Below are positions 1 through 13,208 of a stretch of 64,000 bases of DNA, piece after piece. The DNA comes from Pseudoalteromonas sp. XMcav2-N. Its GTDB lineage: Bacteria; Pseudomonadota; Gammaproteobacteria; Enterobacterales; Alteromonadaceae. Below the pieces are notes generated by a model. That model was given only the letters and a program-made list of their open reading frames with translations, ran no database searches and was not told the origin of the DNA. A program made the position numbers and the translations under genes. The stretch spans positions 673,504 through 737,503 of the forward strand of contig NZ_JAMXSF010000001.1 of NCBI RefSeq assembly GCF_024124545.1, given 5' to 3'. Numbering within the stretch: position 1 is the first letter of the stretch; each line of letters starts with the position of its first letter.

Positions 1-2126
<2,126 letters not shown>

Positions 2127-2345
2127 CTACACGACTTCGTCCGCAAGCGGCGCAATGTTGGTAGCGTGCAGGCCTTTGGGACCTTCTTGCAGATCGAATG
2201 TTACATCCTGACCAGCTTTAAGCGTTTTGTATCCATCCATTACAATCGTGGAGTAATGGGCAAAGATATCTTCCTCGCTGCCGTCTTCTACGATGAAACC
2301 AAACCCTTTGGCGTTGTTGAACCATTTGACTTTTCCGCAAGCCAT
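2127..2345 (-). CDS. cspD: Cold-shock-like protein CspD
   Basis: A single cold-shock domain of 72 residues that binds single-stranded nucleic acid. The RNP1 motif KGFGFI is at residues 13-18 and the RNP2-like segment IFAHYS near 27-32. The N-terminus MACGKVKWFNNAKGFGFI is typical of the stationary-phase CspD group rather than CspA. CspD is known as an inhibitor of DNA replication in starved E. coli. As in many gammaproteobacteria, the gene is divergent from clpS-clpA, with about 200 bases between the two starts, which supports the assignment. Confidence 0.93.
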   Translation of the reverse strand: MACGKVKWFNNAKGFGFIVEDGSEEDIFAHYSTIVMDGYKTLKAGQDVTFDLQEGPKGLHATNIAPLADEVV

Positions 2346-2551
2346 ACTTCTACATCCTTCTATAAGTTGACTAAATTAAGTTAATCTAACCTTTGAAATT
2401 TGCTAAGCTGCCCATATGATGATTATGTCCAGCTAGGTAAAGACTGTAGTTTATTTGGCCAGACAGTCAAGTTTTTAAAGCGATTTTTTAACAATTTATT
2501 TATTTTTCAATTCAAGTTGCTTGAGTTGATAAGACAAGACTATATTTTATT

Positions 2552-2869
2552 ATGACTGGGACAAACGAATCTGGTGTGGTTGACGCGGTACGCGACGAAC
2601 AGAAGCAAAAGTTACAACCGCCGCGCAAGTACAAAGTGATTTTAAACAATGATGATTACACACCTATGGACTTTGTCATTGAAGTTTTGATGACATTTTT
2701 CAGTATGGATAGCGAAAGAGCAACTGATGTGATGCTGAAAGTACATCACGAGGGAAAAGCGGTATGTGGACTGTATCCTGCCGACATTGCCCATACAAAG
2801 GCTGAGCAGGTAAATCGATATGCTCGGGATCACGAGCACCCGCTGCTCTGTAGTTGTGAGCAGGAATGA
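2552..2869 (+). CDS. clpS: ATP-dependent Clp protease adaptor ClpS
   Basis: A 105-residue adaptor that binds N-degron substrates and delivers them to ClpA-ClpP. The conserved binding-pocket segment is visible: [21 protein letters not shown] near residue 30, and [23 protein letters not shown] near residue 70. The N-terminus is flexible and charged, as expected for the segment that enters the ClpA pore. It lies 28 bases before clpA on the same strand, the usual operon. The tagging enzymes Aat and Bpt are encoded only 3 kb away. Confidence 0.97.
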   Translation: MTGTNESGVVDAVRDEQKQKLQPPRKYKVILNNDDYTPMDFVIEVLMTFFSMDSERATDVMLKVHHEGKAVCGLYPADIAHTKAEQVNRYARDHEHPLLCSCEQE

Positions 2870-2897
2870 CCTTATATATTCTCGTTGGGGGTTGCCA

Positions 2898-5165
2898 ATG
2901 CTAAATAAAGACTTAGAAATTACTCTGAATACCGCGTTTCGTGAGGCGAGAAATCGTCGCCACGAATTTATGACGGTAGAACACTTACTGCTCGCATTGA
3001 TTGATAACCCCTCTGCCAGTGAAGCACTAAATGCGTGTGGTGTTGAAACAGAGGGGCTAAAACGGGAGTTATCAGAATTTATTGATGAGACCACTCCTGT
3101 CATTCCAGATTTAGAAGAAGACCGTGAAACGCAGCCGACACTTGGCTTTCAGCGTGTATTGCAACGGGCTGTTTTTCATGTGCAGTCCTCTGGTCGCAAT
3201 GAAGTGACCGGAGTGAATGTATTGGTTGCCATTTTCTCTGAGCAGGAAAGCCAGGCTGTTTATCTTCTTAAAAAGGCGGATGTAAGTCGTCTGGACATTG
3301 TTAACTACATTAGCCACGGCATTTCAAAATCGGATGATGAAGTTGAGCCTGAAGATAGCGAAGAGATGCATGAAGAAAGCCATGAAACAGCCTCTGAAGA
3401 AAAGACTAAACTGGAAAACTTCACTGCCAATCTGAATGTGATGGCAAAAGCGGGTCAAATAGATCCTTTGGTTGGTCGCGATCAGGAAGTAGAACGAACC
3501 ATCCAGGTTTTATGCCGCAGAAAGAAAAACAATCCACTGTTAGTGGGAGAAGCGGGTGTCGGTAAAACAGCCATTGCTGAAGGTCTGGCATATCGTATTG
3601 TGAATGAGCTGGTACCTGATGTGATTGCGGATGCCGTAGTGTACTCGTTGGACATGGGCGCTTTGCTTGCCGGCACTAAGTACCGGGGCGACTTTGAGAA
3701 ACGCTTTAAAGCATTGTTGAAAGAGCTACAGGCAAAGCCAAACGCCATTTTATTCATTGATGAAATCCATACCATCATAGGTGCCGGTGCCGCGTCAGGG
3801 GGGGTTATGGATGCCTCTAATCTGATCAAACCTCTGCTGTCTAGCGGTCAGCTGCGTTGTCTTGGTTCGACAACTTATTCTGAGTTCAAAAACATCTTTG
3901 AAAAAGATCGAGCCCTGGTGCGTCGATTCCAGAAAATCGACATTGTGGAACCAAGCGTTGCCGACACCGCCAAAATTCTCAGCGGCCTGAAAGAGCGTTA
4001 CGAGGAACATCATGGTATACGCTACACGCAAAAAGCGTTGAAGGCTGCGGCTGAGCTAAGCGCAAAATACATTAATGAGCGTCATTTGCCTGACAAAGCT
4101 ATTGACGTGATTGATGAAGCGGGTGCTAATCAGCGTCTGTTGCCTGCTTCACGTCGCAAAAAGACCATTGGTGTATCGGATATCGAGCAGATAGTGTCTA
4201 AAATTGCGCGTATTCCTCAGCAAAACGTGTCTTCAAGCGACAAAGAAGTCCTCAAGAACCTTGATCGTAACCTTAAAATGCTGGTTTTTGGTCAGGACGA
4301 ATCTATCGATGCATTAACTTCTGCAATTCGACTGTCACGTTCAGGCCTGGGTAGTGAGGATAAGCCAATTGGGTCGTTCTTATTTGCTGGTCCTACAGGT
4401 GTGGGTAAAACGGAAGTCACCAAGCAATTGGCCAAATGTATGGGCATTGAGTTTGTGCGTTTTGATATGTCGGAATACTCAGAGCGTCATGCTGTAAGCC
4501 GTCTGATAGGTGCGCCTCCCGGTTATGTAGGGTTTGAACAGGGTGGCTTACTGACTGATGCGGTGATTAAGCATCCACACTCTGTGGTGTTGCTGGACGA
4601 AATTGAAAAGGCACACCCGGACATTTACAACATTCTGTTGCAGGTAATGGACCATGGTACCCTGACGGATAACAATGGTCGTAAAGCTGATTTCCGTAAC
4701 GTGATAGTCGTGATGACAACTAACGCGGGTGTGCAGGAAACTGTCCGTCAGTCTATAGGCTTCCAGGAGCAGGACCATTCACATGATGCGCTGGTTGAGA
4801 TCAATAAGGTATTCACCCCTGAGTTTAGAAACCGTTTAGACAATATCATTTGGTTTAATCACCTTGAAAAAGACGTTATTTTACAGGTGGTAGACAAGTT
4901 TATTGTCGAGTTACAAGCTCAGCTTGATAAGAAGTCCGTGTGCCTGGATTTAACTAATGAAGCCAGAGATTGGTTGGCAGATATAGGGTATGACAAGTCT
5001 ATGGGGGCACGCCCAATGGCCAGGGTAATTCAGGACAATCTTAAAAAGCCACTGGCGAACGAGATCTTGTTCGGTGAATTGATTGACGGAGGGACGGTCA
5101 CTATTTCGGTTAAAGATAAAAAGCTGGCATTTAAGTTTGAATCCAGCGTAGCAGAGCCCGCCTAA
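2898..5165 (+). CDS. clpA: ATP-dependent Clp protease ATP-binding subunit ClpA
   Basis: AAA+ unfoldase of 755 residues (E. coli 758) that feeds substrates into ClpP. It has an N-terminal ClpS-binding domain (about 1-140), an acidic linker rich in E and D (about 150-172), a first AAA+ module with Walker A GEAGVGKT at 217-224, and a second with GPTGVGKT at 498-505. The ATG at 2898 is preferred: it begins MLNKDLEITLNTAFREA as in other ClpA proteins, whereas the upstream in-frame ATG at 2820 lies inside clpS. A strong terminator follows at 5183. Confidence 0.97.
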   Translation: MLNKDLEITLNTAFREARNRRHEFMTVEHLLLALIDNPSASEALNACGVETEGLKRELSEFIDETTPVIPDLEEDRETQPTLGFQRVLQRAVFHVQSSGRNEVTGVNVLVAIFSEQESQAVYLLKKADVSRLDIVNYISHGISKSDDEVEPEDSEEMHEESHETASEEKTKLENFTANLNVMAKAGQIDPLVGRDQEVERTIQVLCRRKKNNPLLVGEAGVGKTAIAEGLAYRIVNELVPDVIADAVVYSLDMGALLAGTKYRGDFEKRFKALLKELQAKPNAILFIDEIHTIIGAGAASGGVMDASNLIKPLLSSGQLRCLGSTTYSEFKNIFEKDRALVRRFQKIDIVEPSVADTAKILSGLKERYEEHHGIRYTQKALKAAAELSAKYINERHLPDKAIDVIDEAGANQRLLPASRRKKTIGVSDIEQIVSKIARIPQQNVSSSDKEVLKNLDRNLKMLVFGQDESIDALTSAIRLSRSGLGSEDKPIGSFLFAGPTGVGKTEVTKQLAKCMGIEFVRFDMSEYSERHAVSRLIGAPPGYVGFEQGGLLTDAVIKHPHSVVLLDEIEKAHPDIYNILLQVMDHGTLTDNNGRKADFRNVIVVMTTNAGVQETVRQSIGFQEQDHSHDALVEINKVFTPEFRNRLDNIIWFNHLEKDVILQVVDKFIVELQAQLDKKSVCLDLTNEARDWLADIGYDKSMGARPMARVIQDNLKKPLANEILFGELIDGGTVTISVKDKKLAFKFESSVAEPA

Positions 5166-5182
5166 ATTGGAGCGAAGATAAC

Positions 5183-5215
5183 AAAAAGCCCGGCATTTGC
5201 CGGGCTTTTTGTTTT
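5183..5215. terminator. Rho-independent terminator between clpA and infA
   Basis: AAAAAGCCCGGC, a short ATTT loop, then GCCGGGCTTTTT and more T. The A-run on the left means it can also work for leftward infA transcripts, so it is probably bidirectional. Confidence 0.9.
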
Positions 5216-5271
5216 AATCGTCTCTTTGTACGACTCAGCCGGTTGTGGCAAGTGTACCTGAGCTGGGCGAA

Positions 5272-5580
<309 letters not shown>

Positions 5581-6285
5581 CTAAATGTTTACCCAAGCAT
5601 CGCTTTTGAATTGTTGTGCGGGTAAATATTGCTGCTTGTAGCGCATTTTAGGGCAGGCGTCTATCTGATAACCCAGGTAAAGGTAGGTTTTATCATGCAG
5701 ACGCGCATAGTTGAGTTGTGCCATGATCATAATGGTACCTAAGCTAAGCTCTGCATAGTCAGGATCAAAAAAGGTATAGATGGCAGAGAGGGCCGTGGGC
5801 ATAGTATCTGTTACAGCAACGGCTATCAGCTGGTCTTTGTGCCACAGTTCGATAAAAGTGACAGGCAGCCAGCGACAAAACAAGAAGCTTTCATACTGAA
5901 GCCGGTTAGGCGGGTACATCGAACCATCGGAATGCCTCATGGTAATATACTTTTCGTAAAGCGGGTAGTAGCCTGGTTGCTCCTGAGTGTTATATTCAAA
6001 GTGAAACTCTGAGTTAATTTTATTCCATTTACGCTTTTGAGAGCGAGATGGTTGATAGTCATTAGCCAGCACACGAACAGACTGACAGGCCTGACAAGCA
6101 GGGCAGTGGGGGCGGTATATCTGGTCGCCGCTGCGGCGAAATCCAAATGAGAGCAAAGTTTCAAAGCGCACTGGCGTATAACAGTTACTATCCAGGATCA
6201 CCAGTAACTGTTCTTTTTGGTCAGCCAGATAGCTGCAATCAAATTGTTGGCTCAGGCCAATTTTTGAAGGGAAATGTTCAGTCAT
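5581..6285 (-). CDS. bpt: Aspartate/glutamate leucyltransferase Bpt
   Basis: Transfers Leu from Leu-tRNA to proteins whose N-terminal residue is Asp or Glu, making them ClpS substrates. It is 234 residues long, the family size. The N-terminal block has the conserved Cys pattern YRPHCPACQACQSVRV (about 57-72) and GFRRSG (48-53). The C-terminal half has the GNAT-like segment SLGTIMIMAQLNYARLHDKTYLYLGY. Older annotations call this family arginyl-tRNA-protein transferase. Its start overlaps the end of aat by 8 bases, so the two are translationally coupled. Confidence 0.94.
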   Translation of the reverse strand: MTEHFPSKIGLSQQFDCSYLADQKEQLLVILDSNCYTPVRFETLLSFGFRRSGDQIYRPHCPACQACQSVRVLANDYQPSRSQKRKWNKINSEFHFEYNTQEQPGYYPLYEKYITMRHSDGSMYPPNRLQYESFLFCRWLPVTFIELWHKDQLIAVAVTDTMPTALSAIYTFFDPDYAELSLGTIMIMAQLNYARLHDKTYLYLGYQIDACPKMRYKQQYLPAQQFKSDAWVNI

Positions 6286-6994
6286 ATATCGCCCTCAATG
6301 GTTGCGGATGCCACATCGTTTCAGGCACTTGATAATGGCTTGCTGATCTAAGTTTAGCTAAAAATTCTTTTCTTGATATGACTTTTGCACCCAGAGAGAG
6401 TAAATAGGGGTTTTCCAGCTGGCAATCTACAAAATGAGCCCCATGTTGCCTGAGCCAATTGACAAGTGCCCACATTGCTAGCTTTGACGCATCAGGCACA
6501 CGGTAAAACATTGACTCACCACAAAAAACACCGTTTAACATAACACCATATAAGCCGCCTATTAACGTACCCTGTTGCCATACTTCAACACTATGAACAA
6601 AGCCCTCTTTATGACCCTGAATATAGGCGTTCAGCATGGCTTTGTTTATCCAGGTACCTTCCTTATCGACCCTTTGTTGCCGACACGCCATGATAACCTG
6701 CTCAAAAGCGGTGTTTATCGTGACGTCAGGTGCCAGTTTACGGACAGACTTTCTGAGCGAGCGGCTGATATGAAACTGATCCAATTCCATGATGCCGCGC
6801 TCACTGGGTGCCCACCACATAATCGGTTCCCTTTCATTGAACCAGGGGAAAATACCTTGCTGGTAGGCTCGGCGCAGTCTTGCTGTGCTCAGGCATCCCC
6901 CTACGGCCAGCAAGCCATCAGGGTCTTTGAGTGCAAAATGACAAGGAGGAAAAATAAAGTCAGTGGCAGACAGATGAAACAATTGCTGTGTCAT
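6278..6994 (-). CDS. aat: Leucyl/phenylalanyl-tRNA--protein transferase Aat
   Basis: Adds Leu or Phe to N-terminal Lys or Arg, creating primary N-degrons. It is 238 residues (E. coli 234). Family motifs visible are FPPCHFALKDPDGLLAVGG near the N-terminus, GIFPWFNEREPIMWWAPSERGI near 50, and GGLYGVMLNGVFCGESMFYR near 150. The ATG at 6994 (MTQQLFHLSATDF) is chosen over an in-frame TTG at 7015. It is the first gene of aat-bpt-infA. Confidence 0.96.
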   Translation of the reverse strand: MTQQLFHLSATDFIFPPCHFALKDPDGLLAVGGCLSTARLRRAYQQGIFPWFNEREPIMWWAPSERGIMELDQFHISRSLRKSVRKLAPDVTINTAFEQVIMACRQQRVDKEGTWINKAMLNAYIQGHKEGFVHSVEVWQQGTLIGGLYGVMLNGVFCGESMFYRVPDASKLAMWALVNWLRQHGAHFVDCQLENPYLLSLGAKVISRKEFLAKLRSASHYQVPETMWHPQPLRAIYD

Positions 6995-7078
6995 ATTGGC
7001 GGTTCTGAATAACAAACTAAAAACCTGAAGTATGACACCAGTCTAACCTATTTTAGGCCAGGAGTGGGGATTTTATAT

Positions 7079-7108
7079 TGAAGACGTGTTTTTAGAAACA
7101 CGTCTTCA
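7079..7108 (-). terminator. Hairpin downstream of trxB
   Basis: TGAAGACGTGTTT (7079-7091) and AAACACGTCTTCA (7096-7108) form a perfect 13-bp stem with a 4-base loop just after the trxB stop. No clear T-run follows in the trxB direction, so it may terminate weakly or protect the 3' end of the message. Confidence 0.6.
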
Positions 7109-7120
7109 TTCACGCTGGGA

Positions 7121-8182
<1,062 letters not shown>

Positions 8183-8332
8183 TCAGAAGCTGTCAAATAT
8201 ACTGTACTTGATGAGAATTTGTGCCATAGCGCCGTAAATGATCGGTATTTCATGACCTGAGAGTTTTTTTTTGCTATGTTCTAGGGAATTTTTCTCTGTC
8301 TATTTGACGTTAGTCTGTTTTTAAAGGTAGTT

Positions 8333-9658
8333 ATGGCATTTTGGCAGGATAAACCTGGGTTTGCACTGGACGCACAAAGCTGCGAAATACTGACTGATGC
8401 GAAACAGTATCATGCGCAACTTTTGTCACTTATCCGTGGTGCACAACAGCGCATCTACTTGACCGCACTGTATTTACAGGACGATGAAGCGGGTCGCGAA
8501 GTATTAACCGCGCTACATGAGGTGGCTTCGGCGCGCCCACATCTTGAGATCCACGTACTGGTTGATTTTCATCGGGCACAGCGCGGGCTGATAGGTGAAG
8601 CCAAATCTGAGGGTAACGCAAAGCTGTATTGCGACATGCAAGCCGAGTTTGGCTCAAGTGTAAAAGTGTATGGTGTGCCGGTAAAGGCCAAAGAATTGTT
8701 TGGCGTTTTACACCTTAAAGGTTTTGTTATCGACGGCACCGTTTTGTACAGTGGCGCCAGCATTAATAATGTGTACTTGCAACATGGCGATAAGTACCGC
8801 CTGGATCGCTATTTTGTGATTGAAAATAGTGCGTTGGCAGCTAGTTTCTGTCATTTCCTGGATACTTATTTATTATCCAGCGAGGCTGTGCCGAGGTTGG
8901 ATGTCCGCCCGCTAAAGCCATTTTCTGAGTTGAAGGTGGCGCAAAAGCAACTGATGAAGCAGCTTAAAAAAGCACAGTACGATATGCGCTCAGCAACTGC
9001 TACAGATGGCTTAAATGTCCGTGCCTTTTTAGGCTTTGGTCGTCGAACGAATAAGCTAAACCGCCTGATTAAGGCCTTGTTTGATACCACTGAACGTGAG
9101 CTGCTTTTATACACGCCATACTTTAACTTTCCGGCGCCGTTGCTACGGTCATTGCGCCGTTTGCTCAAAGAAGGTAAAACAGTCACCATAGTGATTGGTG
9201 ATAAAACCGCAAATGATTTTTACATTGCGCCCGATCAGCCGTTTAGTCGCATTGGTGCCTTACCTTATTTGTACGAGACTATTTTGTACAAGTTTCTTAA
9301 GTCGCAACGGCGCTACATCAACTCCGGGCATTTAAATGTGTACCTATGGCGCGATGGAAACAACTCATTCCACTTAAAAGGGATTAACCGTGACAATCAG
9401 GTCCATCTGATGACAGGGCACAACCTTAACCCTCGCGCCTGGGGGTTGGACATTGAAAACGGTATTTTGATCGAAGATCCGGCGCAAAAGCTCGAGCAAG
9501 CGATAACTCAGGAGCGAGAGGCGATCCTGGCTAATTGTACTAAGCTCAGCGGACCCCAGGATTTAGAAACAATTGATGATTACCCGTCTGCGGTGAAGAA
9601 AATTCTCGGACAGGCAAAACGAGTGAAAGTCGACTTTATCATTAAAAAGTTTATTTAA
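8333..9658 (+). CDS. pssA: CDP-diacylglycerol--serine O-phosphatidyltransferase (phosphatidylserine synthase, PLD family)
   Basis: Makes phosphatidylserine, the precursor of phosphatidylethanolamine. It is 441 residues (E. coli PssA 451). It carries the two HKD-type phospholipase D motifs: HLKGFVID with His127 and HLKGINRD with His347. No transmembrane segments are evident, in line with this soluble, membrane-associated class rather than the integral-membrane type. A terminator follows immediately. Confidence 0.95.
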   Translation: MAFWQDKPGFALDAQSCEILTDAKQYHAQLLSLIRGAQQRIYLTALYLQDDEAGREVLTALHEVASARPHLEIHVLVDFHRAQRGLIGEAKSEGNAKLYCDMQAEFGSSVKVYGVPVKAKELFGVLHLKGFVIDGTVLYSGASINNVYLQHGDKYRLDRYFVIENSALAASFCHFLDTYLLSSEAVPRLDVRPLKPFSELKVAQKQLMKQLKKAQYDMRSATATDGLNVRAFLGFGRRTNKLNRLIKALFDTTERELLLYTPYFNFPAPLLRSLRRLLKEGKTVTIVIGDKTANDFYIAPDQPFSRIGALPYLYETILYKFLKSQRRYINSGHLNVYLWRDGNNSFHLKGINRDNQVHLMTGHNLNPRAWGLDIENGILIEDPAQKLEQAITQEREAILANCTKLSGPQDLETIDDYPSAVKKILGQAKRVKVDFIIKKFI

Positions 9659-9682
9659 AAAAGGGCCGTCAGGCCCTTTTTA
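9656..9682. terminator. Bidirectional terminator between pssA and asnB
   Basis: AAAAAAGGGCC, a GTCA loop, then GGCCCTTTTTAT. The two genes converge here, and the A-run and T-run on opposite sides suit both directions. Confidence 0.9.
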
Positions 9683-9691
9683 TTGTCTACT

Positions 9692-11365
9692 CTATTCTGC
9701 GCTTTGGTAAGCATGGCTATGCACATTAGCTGCCCGGCCGGATGGATCGGCATTTTGCTCAAAAGACGCATCCCAGGCCAGCGCCTCGGGTGTTGAGCAG
9801 GCAACGGATTTACCATGCGGAACGCATTTGGCTGCCGCATCGCCCGGGAAGTGAGATTCAAAAATGCAGCGATAGTAATAGGCTTCTTTACTGTCAGGCG
9901 TATTTATGGGGAAGCGGTACTCGGCACTGGCCAGCTCCTGATCGCTGACCTTGTCATTCACATACTCTTTTAATGAGTCAATCCAGGAATACCCAACGCC
10001 GTCAGAGAATTGCTCTTTTTGACGCCACAGCACCTCATCAGGGAGATAGCCATCAAATGCCTCCCGAATAATATGTTTCTCAATGCGGCCCTCTTTGCAC
10101 ATCTTATATTCAGGGTTGGTGCGCATGGCGATATCTACGAACTCTTTGTCCAGGAACGGAACCCTTGCTTCCACACCCCAGGCTGCCATGGATTTGTTGG
10201 CGCGCAGGCAATCAAACATATGCAGCTTGGCTACCTTACGGTTAAGCTCTTCATGGAACTCCTGACTATTGGGCGCTTTGTGGAAATACAAGTAACCACC
10301 AAATAATTCATCGGCACCTTCACCAGAGAGTACCATTTTAATGCCCATAGCCTTGATATAGCGGGCCATCAGGTACATTGGTGTCGAGGCACGTACGGTC
10401 GTCACGTCATAGGTTTCCAGATGATAAATAACCTCTTTCAGTGCATCGATGCCTTGCTGTACTGTGAAATGAATAGGGTGGTGAACTGTGCCTATCTGAT
10501 CCGCAACCTTTTGAGCAGCAGCCAGATCAGGTGAGCCTTCAAGTCCGATAGAAAAGGAGTGCAGTTTTGGCCACCAGGCTTCGGTCGCATCATCGTCTTC
10601 TATGCGTCGTGCGGCAAACTTTTGAGTGATGGCGGAGATAACCGATGAGTCGAGACCGCCCGAGAGTAACACACCATAGGGTACATCACACATTAGCTGA
10701 CGCTTTACGGCTGCCTCAAGTGCGTCTTTAACTGTGTCTGCTGCGGCCTCGTTATCTTTAACGGCCTCAAACTGTTGCCAGTCTCGCTGATAATAGGATC
10801 TGAGTGTACCTTCTTTAGAATAAAGGTAATGCCCCGGCGGAAACTCTTCAATCTGGTTGCAAATTGGTGTAAGCGCTTTCATTTCACTGGCGACATAAAA
10901 GTTGCCATGCTGGTCTCGCCCTGTGTATAGCGGGATAATACCAATGTGATCGCGACCTATCAGATAGGAATCTTCCTGCTCATCATACAGACAAAAGGCA
11001 AAAATACCGTTCAGGTCATCGAGGAACTCAGGACCTTTTTGCTTATATAATGCCAGTAACACCTCACAGTCTGATTGAGTCTGGAACGTGAAGGGCACAG
11101 TGAGCTTCTGAGCCAGCTCTTTGTGATTATAGATTTCGCCATTGACTGCAAGAATGTGGGTTCGCTCCGGGTTATACAGTGGCTGGGCACCGCTGGACAC
11201 GCCTACAATGGCGAGGCGCTCATGCACCAGAATGGCTTTATCACTGGCATAGACACCTGACCAGTCTGGACCGCGGTGTCTTAATCGCTTAGACATTTCT
11301 ATTGCCTGCTCACGCAGAATGGCTGGGTCGGATTTGATCTCCAGCACACCAAAAATTGAACACAT
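9692..11365 (-). CDS. asnB: Asparagine synthetase B (glutamine-hydrolysing)
   Basis: Converts aspartate and glutamine to asparagine and glutamate using ATP. It is 557 residues (E. coli 554). It has an N-terminal class II glutamine amidotransferase domain with nucleophile Cys2 (MCSIFGVLE) and an AMP-forming synthetase domain with the pyrophosphate loop VLLSGGLDSSVISA. The start at 11365 exposes Cys2 after Met removal and has GAGG upstream. The longer in-frame extension to 11518 would bury this catalytic residue and is rejected. Confidence 0.97.
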   Translation of the reverse strand: MCSIFGVLEIKSDPAILREQAIEMSKRLRHRGPDWSGVYASDKAILVHERLAIVGVSSGAQPLYNPERTHILAVNGEIYNHKELAQKLTVPFTFQTQSDCEVLLALYKQKGPEFLDDLNGIFAFCLYDEQEDSYLIGRDHIGIIPLYTGRDQHGNFYVASEMKALTPICNQIEEFPPGHYLYSKEGTLRSYYQRDWQQFEAVKDNEAAADTVKDALEAAVKRQLMCDVPYGVLLSGGLDSSVISAITQKFAARRIEDDDATEAWWPKLHSFSIGLEGSPDLAAAQKVADQIGTVHHPIHFTVQQGIDALKEVIYHLETYDVTTVRASTPMYLMARYIKAMGIKMVLSGEGADELFGGYLYFHKAPNSQEFHEELNRKVAKLHMFDCLRANKSMAAWGVEARVPFLDKEFVDIAMRTNPEYKMCKEGRIEKHIIREAFDGYLPDEVLWRQKEQFSDGVGYSWIDSLKEYVNDKVSDQELASAEYRFPINTPDSKEAYYYRCIFESHFPGDAAAKCVPHGKSVACSTPEALAWDASFEQNADPSGRAANVHSHAYQSAE

Positions 11366-11490
11366 AATGACCTCATTCCTGTTAACTATTATTATCGAGT
11401 GCACACTCTGGTGACATCTCGTGCCCTTAGTACTATCAGAAATGAGATCGCAAGTCACATAAAAAACAGCGATTTTATTGGATAGATATT

Positions 11491-11526
11491 GCCCTGTTTT
11501 GGTGCAAAAATGAACCAAAACAGGGC
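11491..11526 (-). terminator. Hairpin after the pyroglutamate operon
   Basis: GCCCTGTTTTGGT (11491-11503) pairs perfectly with ACCAAAACAGGGC (11514-11526), a 13-bp stem with a 10-base loop, starting 8 bases beyond the pcp stop. There is no clear U-run afterwards. It lies in the region upstream of asnB, so it could also form in neither transcript. Confidence 0.55.
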
Positions 11527-11533
11527 ATGTATC

Positions 11534-12196
11534 TTAGTGAGTGGTCCCCGCGGGTATCTGAAGATCACTGTCATGGCGCAGAGCGGATAAAATCATCACT
11601 TTGAGTGCATCAATCACCATAGTAGCGCCCATACTCGGTGCACCAGTGTGGTGCAGAGCCTGTTCGGGTAAATAAGGAATATGAATAAATCCTCCCCGAC
11701 ATTCGAGCTGATGCTCATGAATATAATGTAGAAGTCCGTACATCACATGATTACATACATAGGTGCCTGCAGTGTTTGAAATACTGGCCGGGATCTGTGC
11801 TTGCCTTAAATCATTGAGCATGTGCTTTACTGGCAACGCGGCAAAATAAGCCGCCGGGCCACCTGCCAACACGGGGGTATCTATGGGTTGTGCCCCCGCA
11901 TTGTCAGCGATGCGGGCATCATTTACATTGATAGCCACACGCTCGATAGAAATATCGGAACGGCCCCCTGCCTGGCCAACACACAGCACCAGCGACGGAG
12001 CATATTTATCGATGGCACGGTTGAGCTGTGTCAGAGCATGGTCAAACTCGCAGGGGAGTTCTTTGGTGCGAATAGTGAACTCACCAATATGGCAGCCATC
12101 GAGCTGGTGTACCGCCTGCCATGAGGGGTTAACCGATTCTCCGCCGAAGGGTTCAAACCCGGTCAATAAAACGGTTTTGTGTGTTCCTTTAGTCAT
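11534..12196 (-). CDS. pcp: Pyroglutamyl-peptidase I
   Basis: Cysteine peptidase (family C15) that removes N-terminal pyroglutamate from peptides. It is 220 residues long. The catalytic triad is visible: Glu85 in ISIERVAIN, Cys148 in [14 protein letters not shown], and His172 in [11 protein letters not shown]. The N-terminus [18 protein letters not shown] is canonical. It is the last gene of the pxpB-pxpC-DUF969-DUF979-pcp operon and overlaps the preceding gene by 8 bases. The 5-oxoproline it releases would be the substrate of PxpBC. Confidence 0.96.
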   Translation of the reverse strand: MTKGTHKTVLLTGFEPFGGESVNPSWQAVHQLDGCHIGEFTIRTKELPCEFDHALTQLNRAIDKYAPSLVLCVGQAGGRSDISIERVAINVNDARIADNAGAQPIDTPVLAGGPAAYFAALPVKHMLNDLRQAQIPASISNTAGTYVCNHVMYGLLHYIHEHQLECRGGFIHIPYLPEQALHHTGAPSMGATMVIDALKVMILSALRHDSDLQIPAGTTH

Positions 12197-13208
12197 TGAA
12201 GATTACTCCATACATGAGCAAGATGTTGATAGCCAACAGGGACAGAGCCGTTGGGATCTGTACCTTAATAACCTGGTACTTGTCTTTTAGATCTAACAGC
12301 GCAGCAGGGACAATGTTGAAATTGGCTGCCATAGGTGTCATCAGCGTGCCGCAATAGCCAGAATACATACCGATTGCAACCAGCGGAGCCGCACTTGCGC
12401 CATGACCCTGAATTAAGAAAGGCACGGCAATACCGGCTGTCATTACTGGAAAGGCGGCAAATGCATTGCCCATGACCATAGTAAACAAGGCCATACCAAC
12501 ACAATAAATAACCACAAGCATGAAGCGGTTATCGGGTGAGACAAACAATGTGACCAGATCCTGAATGGCTGTGCCTGTATTGGATACAATGAAAACACCA
12601 CCCAGCATCGCAAGCATTTGCGGCAGGATTGCAGCCCAGCCAATGGAATCAACCAGACGGCGTGATTCACCGAGTGCCTGAACCGGACTACCTCCTGTGA
12701 ATTTCCAGCTCACTAGTAAAGCGATTGTACAAGCCAGGGTCAGTGCCGCGAGAGTGACATGGCTCTGATCGAAGACAAACAGACCTCCAATCTGGATATC
12801 CTTGAGCACAATGGTACAAATGACCGTGACAATGGGAATGAGAACCGCCGGAATAAACAATCTATTGCCAATCCTCGTGGCACTGGCTGTTTGCTCTTCC
12901 TCACTGGGTATATCGTAGTGGCCCATCGAAACTTTGCCCATGCCTGCCAGCACAGCGATGAGTATGACAAATACACCAACCCAGCGATAGGTGAGACTTT
13001 CTCCAAGGTAAGTGAGAGATAAGTCGCCAAATAAGAAAACGCTGCCAAACAAGCCCCAGAATAGTGCCGTGGTCAGTCGTTTGGGGTGGTGTTTATCTTG
13101 CAGTGTTTTGATGACCAGAAACAGCACGACAAAGCCGATAAGTAAATAAATATTTTCAATTGACAGTAAAGCAGGCTGCACGTCAGCAGTGGATCTCATC
13201 GCACTCAT
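12189..13208 (-). CDS. DUF979 family membrane protein (putative 5-oxoproline transport component)
   Basis: A 339-residue integral membrane protein with about nine hydrophobic segments. It is recognisable as the DUF979 family by its fixed pairing with DUF969 and by motifs such as [24 protein letters not shown] near the C-terminus. The biochemical function is not established. The pair DUF969-DUF979 regularly sits with pcp and 5-oxoprolinase genes, so a role in pyroglutamate uptake or export is a reasonable inference. It overlaps DUF969 by 4 bases (ATGA type) and pcp by 8 bases. Confidence 0.85.
   Translation of the reverse strand: MSAMRSTADVQPALLSIENIYLLIGFVVLFLVIKTLQDKHHPKRLTTALFWGLFGSVFLFGDLSLTYLGESLTYRWVGVFVILIAVLAGMGKVSMGHYDIPSEEEQTASATRIGNRLFIPAVLIPIVTVICTIVLKDIQIGGLFVFDQSHVTLAALTLACTIALLVSWKFTGGSPVQALGESRRLVDSIGWAAILPQMLAMLGGVFIVSNTGTAIQDLVTLFVSPDNRFMLVVIYCVGMALFTMVMGNAFAAFPVMTAGIAVPFLIQGHGASAAPLVAIGMYSGYCGTLMTPMAANFNIVPAALLDLKDKYQVIKVQIPTALSLLAINILLMYGVIFND

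Noticed and set aside
2642..3103. Open frame of 153 codons antisense to clpS and clpA
   Set aside because: Shadow of two well-recognised genes; no ribosome site or family features.
11366..11518. N-terminal extension of AsnB
   Set aside because: It would bury Cys2, the amidotransferase nucleophile, which must become N-terminal.
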